Assembly: GCA_903883645.1 (NCBI GenBank)
Contig: CAISBR010000127.1
Coordinates: forward strand, 1 to 44,428
Source: an uncultured Myxococcales bacterium
GTDB taxonomy: Bacteria > Myxococcota_A > UBA9042
DNA length: 44,428 nucleotides
Direction of reading: 5' to 3'
The first letter of the stretch is position 1. Each line of letters begins with the position of its first letter. A program made the translations under genes and the position numbers. Positions 33,014 to 42,000 of the stretch are shown piece by piece. The notes beneath the pieces were generated by a model. That model searched no databases. It was not told the DNA's origin and worked only from the letters and a program-made list of their open reading frames with translations.

Positions 33014-36000
33014 ATGCGAAATCAGCCGTCGTTCCGCGCAAAGCGCGTGACGCGTTTCGCTCCCTGCGCAGACTCGAACTTAAATTCGAACTGCGCATCG
33101 TCGAACCACCCGGAACACAGCAGCTTCGCGCTGCTTTCAGTGTTTTTGCAGGCGGTTCGTTCCTTGGTCGCGCAGGGGCGGCGCGCCATTCTTCAGCCTC
33201 GCAGCCTGCTGGCGCGTCGGGCCTTGCTGCCGCTTTTGCTGGCGGCAAGCTTTGGCGTAGCAGCGTGTAGCGACCCGGCGCCAACAGGGCAGTCTGCGGC
33301 CGATGCGGCCAAAGACGCTGCCGGCGTCGATGCGGAATTCGGTGTCGAAACCTTCGCACTGACCAATCCGCCCGCGCTGACCTTCGTCTCGCCAGCCGAA
33401 GAAAAGTATTACTACGTCGACTACACGGCGCCCGTAGCTGTGAAGATCACAGTCCAATTCACCGTCACCGACTTCACCCTCGGCGCCGGCGTCGGCCAAG
33501 TGATCTGCCGCGTCAACGGTGCGGAGCCACCGCTAGTTACCACCACCAACTCGATCGCCAACATCAATCTGGGCACCGCTATGGGCGCCCGGGTGATCTC
33601 GTGCACCTTGGCCAGCCCCACCGGCGAGCTCGTCAAAGACGCCACGGCAACAGCGAATTTGCACGTCTATATTAGCCAGGACCAGTTCAGCAACGACGCC
33701 AAGAACAAGTGCTCGAACGACACGCAGTGCGACGACACCGTCGGCTGCTCGCAAGACGCCTGTGTGGGCGGCAAGTGTGTGTTCAAGTACGCGATCTCGA
33801 CCCAGTGCTGCACCACCGCCAGCGAGTGCTCGGCCGGACTGACCTGCGTGGGCAGCGGCACCGGGGCCAAGTGCTCGGCGTGCACCGGCGACCCGGATTG
33901 CGACGACAGCAAGGTCTGCACCATCGACAAGTGCGACTTGAGCGGCCCGGTCGGCAAGTGCACCAACAACAAGCCCACGCCCGACGTCTGCTGCGACCCC
34001 GCCGACCTCTGCGATGACGGTCAGGCGTGCACCACCGACAGTTGCGACGTGGTTGCGCAAAAATGCCTGCACATCAAGGGCGCCAACGCCTGCTGCGGCG
34101 ACAACGACTGCATCAGCGACAACCCCTGCATGGCGGGCTCGTGCGTGGCCGGCGAGTGCCGCTTTGGCAAGAACAACTTCAAGCCCGGCTGCTGCATTGC
34201 CGACGGCGACTGCGACGACAAGTACTACTGTACTCTCGACACCTGCGGCGCCATGGGCCCCAACGGCTACAAACTCTGTGATCACAAGCAAGATCCGTCG
34301 AAGGGCGGCGCTGGCGTATGCTGCGACCTCGCCGGCGACAACGGCCAGTGCAACGACGGCAATGGCTGCACGTGGGACGTCTGCTTGGCCAGCAAGTGCC
34401 AACACACTCCCGTATCCGAGTGCTGCAAGCTCGACATCGACTGCAAGGATGCGAGCACCTGCACCCTCGACGCCTGCGAAATCCCTAAGGACGCCAGCGG
34501 TGTAGCTATCGCCGAGGTGGGCCAATGCAAGCACCCCAAGAGCGATCCGCTGTGCTGCGAAATGAACACGGACTGCGGCGACGGCAAGTACTGCACTGTA
34601 GACATGTGCAATAAAGTCAACGGCGCACCGAGCGGCACCTGCAAATTCACCAAGACCGACGCCACCTGCTGCGACATCGACGGCGACTGCAACGACGGCA
34701 AGTACTGCACGTCCGACGTCTGTGTAAATCACTTCTGCGTTCACGGCCCCGACACGTTCAAGCCGAACTGCTGCGAGTTCAGCAATTCCGAATGTGACGA
34801 CAAGAATCCTTGCACAGCCAATACTTGCGATACTGCCAACAAGAAGTGCGTCTACACGGCTGGGCCCGATACGAGCTGCTGCGTCGACTCATCGACCTGT
34901 AACGACAACGACTGCACCACCACCGACTACTGCGACTCGTTCAACACCTGCAAGTACCAGCCCGCGGCCGATGCCTGCAAAGCCGACGTCGACTGCGACG
35001 ATGGATTGCCCTGCACCGACGATAAGTGCGACACCAGCGGCGCCTGCGGCAAGTGCACCCACAGCCAGAATGCCGGCTGCTGCCAAGCCGACTACGAGTG
35101 CGACGACAGCAAGGCCATCGGCACCACGCCGCCGAACCCCAAGGCGGCCTGCACCGCCGACAAGTGCGTGCAAAACAAGTGCGCGTATGCGGCGACGCCC
35201 AACTGCTGCGTCGATGACGCCGACGCCATGGTCGCGTGCGACGACAAGAACTCGTGCACCATCGACTACTGCCTGAACAACCAGTGCCGCCACACGGTGC
35301 CCAAGAACGGCTGCTGCGCCACGGCGGCGGACTGCTTCGACGGCAGCAAGTGCACCACCGACAGTTGCACCAACATTGTCGCCGGCACCGGTCAGTGCCA
35401 GTTCAAGCAAGTCAGCGGCTGCCTCTGCAGCGTGACCGAAGCCCAGCAAGGCCTTGACTGCAATGACAACAATGCCTGCACGGCCGACTCGTGCAGCGGC
35501 GGTATTTGTACCCACGCGGCGATCGACAGCTGCTGCATCGACAAGTACGACTGCGACGACGGCTCGCCGTGCACCTACGACTACTGCTTGTGGAACGAGT
35601 GCACCCACACGATCAGCGAGGGCGCCAACAAGCTCTGCTGCAACGTCACGACGCAAGACATCGACTGCGCGTACTTGAACAGCGACTGCTCCAAAGGTCT
35701 CTGTCAGGCCCAGGCCGACGGCGCGCTCAAGTGCGTGGCCCAGCAGCTCGATGTGTGCACCGTCAACGTCGGCTACTGCCAAGACTTCCAGAGCGGCACC
35801 AGCTTGGTGCAGATGGGCTGGAATCCGACGGACCTCGGCACCGGCAAGGCTGCCAACAACTGGCTGGTTGGCACGGACACCGGCCTCGGCCCCGACCAGC
35901 ACGCCAAGTTGACGTGGACACCCACGGTCGTGAACTTTGAGACCTGCCTGCAGTCGCCGGTCATTCAGGCCGCGGGCGCCAAGACCATCACCTTGCAGTA

Positions 36001-39000
36001 CGACCGCGAATTCGTGCCGAACGGCGGCGACTTCGACCTAAAGATCTACGGCTCGCTCGGCGGCGCTAGCCCCGACTGGAAGAACGCCGTGCCGGTCGAC
36101 TTCAAGCTTGGTCAGGCCGACGGCCTTGGACCCGAGACGGTCGACTTGGTCTTGCCCGACGCGCTCTCAGGTAGCAACGGCCTGCGTCTCGCCTTCTGCG
36201 TCGGCGGTGCCTCGACCTACGACATGAGCAGCTACGCGCTCGACAACATCTGCGTGGTCAAGGGCCACAAGCCCACCCTGCAGACCTGCCCGGTCAACCA
36301 GACGGTGCCCTACGGCTCGACCAAGACCGTGCCTGTCAAGGCCGCCGACGCCGATGCCGACGCCATTCTCAGCTTCCAGCTCGTTGATGCGCCTGAATTC
36401 GTAACGATTTCGTCGGCGCTCTACTACTGGCTCGACAACACCTGGAATGCCAACATCTCGATCAAGCCCAGCAAGGTCGCCCACGTCGGCACCTGGCCGG
36501 TCACTGTCAAGGTCACCGACGGCTCGCTCTACAGCACCTGCACCTTTAACATTACCGTCACGTACGTCGGCGGCTACTTGGTTTGGCGCCCGATCGAGGT
36601 GCCCGCGCTCATGGGCACGGCGCTGTTCGACGCCATCAAGGCCGAAGGCAAGACCGTCCAGAACATCACTGACCTCACCTTGTATCCCAATCTCAAGGGC
36701 TTCCAAGGCGTGTTCGTCAGCTTGGGCGTGTATCCCGACAACCACATTCTGACCCAAGACGAAGCGCAGCAACTGCAGCAGTACCTGGCCAACGCCGGCA
36801 AGCTGTATGTCGAAGGCGGCGACACCTGGTTCTTTGACACACAGACCACGGTCCATCCGGCGTTTGCGGTCAAACCTGTCGACGACTCATTCCCGAGTGG
36901 CGTGACGGGGCCGCTTACCGGCACCGGCCTGTATACCGACATCAACAGCGGGCAGAGCTGGAATTTCGCGTACGCCAAGGGCGATCCGAGCTTTGACAGC
37001 TTGAACGACGTACTCGCTGCTACGACGGCAGAGCGCACCAAAGGCGTGCTCAAGAACGATGGGAAGGACAAGGGCTTTGTGCAGGTCGGCCACGACGACC
37101 CGCTCGGCTACCGCACCGTTGCGTCGTCGGTGCTTTTCGCCGGCGTGCAGACCGACCCGCAGTCGGGCACCCCGCAGAACATGATGAACCGCTTGCTGTA
37201 CTTCTTCAGCAACGGCTTCGAAGAGTGCCTTACCGATGCCGGATGCGAAGACAACAACGGCTGCACCTCCGACAAGTGCACCGGCAAGCTCTGCTACCAC
37301 AAGTCGACGTGCATCTGCTCGTCGGCGGCCACGGTGGCCTGTGGCGCGTCGCTGACCATCACGAGCAATGCGAGCGGTTCGACCAATAACGCCGTACAAG
37401 ACTACGGTTGCGACACCACGACGCAGTACAAGGGCAAGGAGTACGCGATCAAGTTTGCGCCAGTGGCTTCGGTGCCCGTACAACTCAAGATCACCAACCT
37501 GTCCGTACCCAACGCCAAGGTGTTCGTCCTCAAGGGCAATGCCGGTGCCTGCGACGCGAGCCAGTGCTTCGCGAGTGGCAGCTCGACGTACAACTTCGCC
37601 GCGGCTCAGGGCAACGAGTACTTCATCGTGCTCGATACCCCCGACGGCACGGCTGCCCAGGCTGACATTGTGGTCAACTGCGGCACGCCTGAGGTCTGCA
37701 CCGACGGTATCGACAATAACAACAACGGCCAAGTCGACTGCAAGGATTTGGCGAGCTGCTGTGGCGACGCGGCATGCCCCGAGACCTGCGACAACGTCGA
37801 CAACGACTGCGACGGCGCCATCGACGAGGGCTGCGACAGCGACGGCGACGACTACTGCAATAGCAACATGATCCTCGACGGTGCCTCGTCGGCTTGCCCC
37901 AAGGGCGGCGGCGACTGCGATGACGGCAACGTCAACGTCAATCCGGGGGTGCAAGAGCTGTGCGGCAACGGACTCGACGACAACTGCACCGGTCAAGGCG
38001 ATGAAGAAGGCGCTCTCGGTTGCACCAACTACTGGGCCGACCTCGACGCGGACAAGTTCGGCGCAGGCCTGTCGAAGTGCATGTGCTCGCCGGCCGGTTC
38101 GTACAGCGCCACCAAGAGCGGCGACTGCAAAGACGACGACGCTCTGGTCAACCCGGCCATGATCGAAGTCTGCGGCAACGGCAAAGACGACGACTGCACC
38201 GGCACGCAGAACGACGCCAATGCCCAGGGTTGCAGCGACTTCTACACCGACGGCGACGGCGATGCGTGGGGCACCTTGCCCAAGAAGTGCCAGTGTGTGG
38301 CCCAGGGCGTCTTCAGCGGCGTCAAGTCGGGCGATTGCAACGACATTAACAAGAACATCAACCCCGACTCGCTCGAGGTCTGCAACAATCAAGATGATAA
38401 CTGCAACAACATCACCGACGAAGGTTGCGACGACGACAAAGACGGTTATTGCGACGCCAATCTCGGCTACGTGTCGATCGGTGGCAGCACTACGGTGTGC
38501 GGCGCGGCCAACCAGGGCCAGAACCTGACGCTCGACTGCGGCGCCGGCAACTACATCACCTCGGTCGACTTTGCCAGCTACGGCACGCCCGTGGGCACCT
38601 GTGCCGGCAAGGACCTGTCGACCGGCGCCTGCCACGCGGGTGCCTCGGTGCAGACCATCAAGACCCTCTGCCTGGGCAAGACCAGCTGCACCGTCTCTGT
38701 TGTCAACGCCACGTTTGGCGGCGACCCCTGCAGCGGCACGGCCAAGATCCTCGACGTGAGTGTCACTTGCACCGGTGCCGGCGGCACGCCGCCCGACATT
38801 TGCCCCAAGGGCGCGGGCGACAGCGACGACTTGGACCCGAATATCAATCCGAATGGCAAAGAAATTTGCGACAACAAGGACAACAACTCGGATGGCAAGA
38901 TCGACGAGGGCTGCGACGACGACAAGGACGGCTTCTGCGACGTGAACATGATTGTGGTCGGCGTGCCGGTCGTTTGCCTAAAGGGCGGCGGCGACTGCGA

Positions 39001-42000
39001 CGACAACAAGCTAAGCGTCAACCCGGGCGCCAGCGAAGACTGCAGCACCCCCGACGACGACGACTGCAACGGCAGCCTCAACGACCAAGACGCCAACAAC
39101 TGCATCATCTTCTTTACCGATGGTGATTCCGATGGTTACGGTGTCAAGTCGTTCAAGTGCTACTGCTCACCAGTCGGTCTCTTCAAGGCCAAGAAGACCG
39201 GCGACTGCGACGATACCAAAGCAGCCATCAATCCCGGCGCGCTCGAAGTCTGCGACAACATTGACAATAACTGCAACAACGCCATCGACGAGGGTTGCGA
39301 CGACGACCTCGACGGGTACTGCGACGTGAACCAGGGCGTCGCCCCCGGCGGATCGGCGGCTTGCAAGAACGGCGCTGGCGACTGCAATGACTCGGATGCC
39401 AATGTTAATCCCGGCAAGGCCGAGATCTGCGGCAACGGCGTCGACGACAACTGCAATGGCAGCCAAAACGACGCGGGCGCCGTGGGTTGCACCAACTTCT
39501 ACACCGACGGCGACGGCGACGGCTTTGGCTCGACAAGTGGCCAATGCCTCTGCAGCGCTGCGGGCTCGTTCGCGGTGACCAACAAGACCGACTGCGACGA
39601 CAGCAAGAAGGCCGTCAACCCGACCGCCCTTGAAATCTGCGACAACCTCGACAACAACTGCGACACCCAGACCGACGAGGGTTGCGACGACGACAACGAC
39701 GACTACTGCGATGCGGCCATGGGCCTTGTGGGCACTCCGTTGACTTGCAGCAAAGGCGGCGCCGACTGCAACGACACCGACGCCACCATCAACCCCGGTG
39801 TGGCCAAAGAGATCTGCAACAACAAGGACGAGAACTGCAATAGCCAGACCGACGAAGGCTGCGACGACGACAAGGACGGCTTCTGCGACGGCGCCTTCAC
39901 CGTCATCTCGCCGTTGCCGACTGTCTGCCTAAACGGCACTGGCGACTGCAACGACCTTGACAGCGATGTGAACCCCGCGGCGACGGAAGTGTGCGGCGAC
40001 AACGTCGACAACAACTGCAACGGCTCGCAAAACGACCCGAACGCCTCGCTCTGCAAGCCGTTCTACTACGACGGCGACCTCGACGGCGTGGGCCTGACCA
40101 TCAGCAAGTGCTTGTGCACGGCGGCGGGCAGCTACTCGGCCAGCGTGGGCGGCGACTGCGACGACTACAACAAGAACATCAAGCCCGGCGCAACCGAAGT
40201 CTGCGGCGACGGCATCGACAACAACTGCAACGGCGACCTTAACGACGAAAACGCCACCGGTTGCGCGCAGTTCTATCTCGACCTCGACGTCGATGGCTAC
40301 GGCCTCACCGGCCTGAAGAAGTGCTACTGCGTCGCTCAGGGCGGCTACAGTGCCGCGAACCCGGGCGACTGCAACGACAACTCGGCGGCGGTGAACCCCG
40401 GCAAGACCGAGGTTTGCAACGACATCGACGACAACTGCAAGAACGGTATCGACGAGGGTTGCGACGACGACAGCGACAAGTTCTGCGACTCGACGATGAC
40501 GGTGACTGGCCAGCCCAATGCCTGCCCGTTCGGCGGCGGCGATTGCAACGACCTCAATGCCAACGCGAACCCCGGCAAGGCCGAGGTCTGTGACGACATC
40601 GACAACAACTGCAATGGCAACAAAGACGAGGGCTGCGACGACGACACCGACAAGTACTGCGACTCGAACATGGTCACGGTCGGCACCCCTGCCACCTGCA
40701 TCAAGGGCGGCGGCGACTGCAACGACACCTTGGCGACGGTCAACCCCGGCGTCAACGAGAACTGTGCGACCACCATCGACGACAACTGCAACGGCGCCAC
40801 CAACGACGTCAATGCCACAGGTTGCGTGACCTACGGCCTCGATGCCGACGGCGACACCTACGGCGCAGCTGGCGTCACGGGCCTCTGCCTCTGCCAGGCT
40901 GCGGCGCCCAACACGGCCACCAAAGTCAACGATTGCAACGACAAGAATGACCAGGTCAACCCCGGCATGACCGAGATCTGCGACGGCTTGGACAACAACT
41001 GCAACGGCTCGACGGACGAAGGCTGCGACGACGACGGCGACAAGTACTGCGACAGCGCCATGGTCACCGTGGGCAAGCCGGCCATCTGCATCAACGGCGG
41101 TGGCGACTGCAACGATACGCTCGCCACCATCAACCCCGGCAAGGCTGAAGTCTGCGGCAACACGGTCGACGAGAATTGCGACGGCGCGACCAATGGCTTG
41201 AACGCCACCGGTTGCACCAACTTCTACCTCGACGGCGACAACGACACCTGGACAGTGAACGTGGCGCAATGCTGGTGCGTCGCTACCGGCCAGTACAAGG
41301 GCGACGGCACCAAGAACGGCGACTGCGACGACACCAAGGCGACGGTCAATCCGGGCGTGACGGAAGTCTGCGGCGACAGCGTGGATAACAACTGCAACGG
41401 TACCCAAAACGATGTGAACGCCACGGGCTGCGTCGCCTACTACAAAGACGCCGACAAAGACGGCTACGGCGCCGGCACCTCGCAGTGCCAGTGCTACGCC
41501 GAAGGCGCCTACATCACCGCTACGGGCGGCGATTGCGACGACAACAACGTAGAGAAGTACCCCGGCCTGGCCGAAAAGTGCGACACGTTTGACAACAACT
41601 GCAACACCGCGACCGACGAAGGCTGCGACGATGACGGCGACAAGTACTGCGACAGCGCCATGATTACCAAGGGCTTCCCTGCGGTGTGCACCAATGGCGG
41701 CGGCGACTGCAACGACACTTTGGCGACGGTTTACCCAACCTCTACCGAGAAGTGCGACAACATCGACCAGAACTGCAACGGCGTGACGGACGATGGCTGC
41801 GACGACGACAAGGACGGCTACTGCGACTCCAGCATGACGGTGGTGGGTACGCCGGCGATCTGCACCTCGGGCGGCGGCGACTGCGACGACCAGAACAGCT
41901 TGGTGCGGCCCGGCAAGCCTGAGATCTGCGACAACGCCGACAACAACTGCAGCGGTTCGACCGACGAAGGCTGCGACGACGACCTGGATCTGTATTGCGA

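Noticed and set aside
33533..34744. Minus-strand open frame of 403 codons
   Set aside because: Shadow of the CTDC repeat region in GC-rich sequence.
36887..38635. Minus-strand open frame of 582 codons
   Set aside because: Shadow of the giant lipoprotein gene with the same Val/Ala bias; no independent support.
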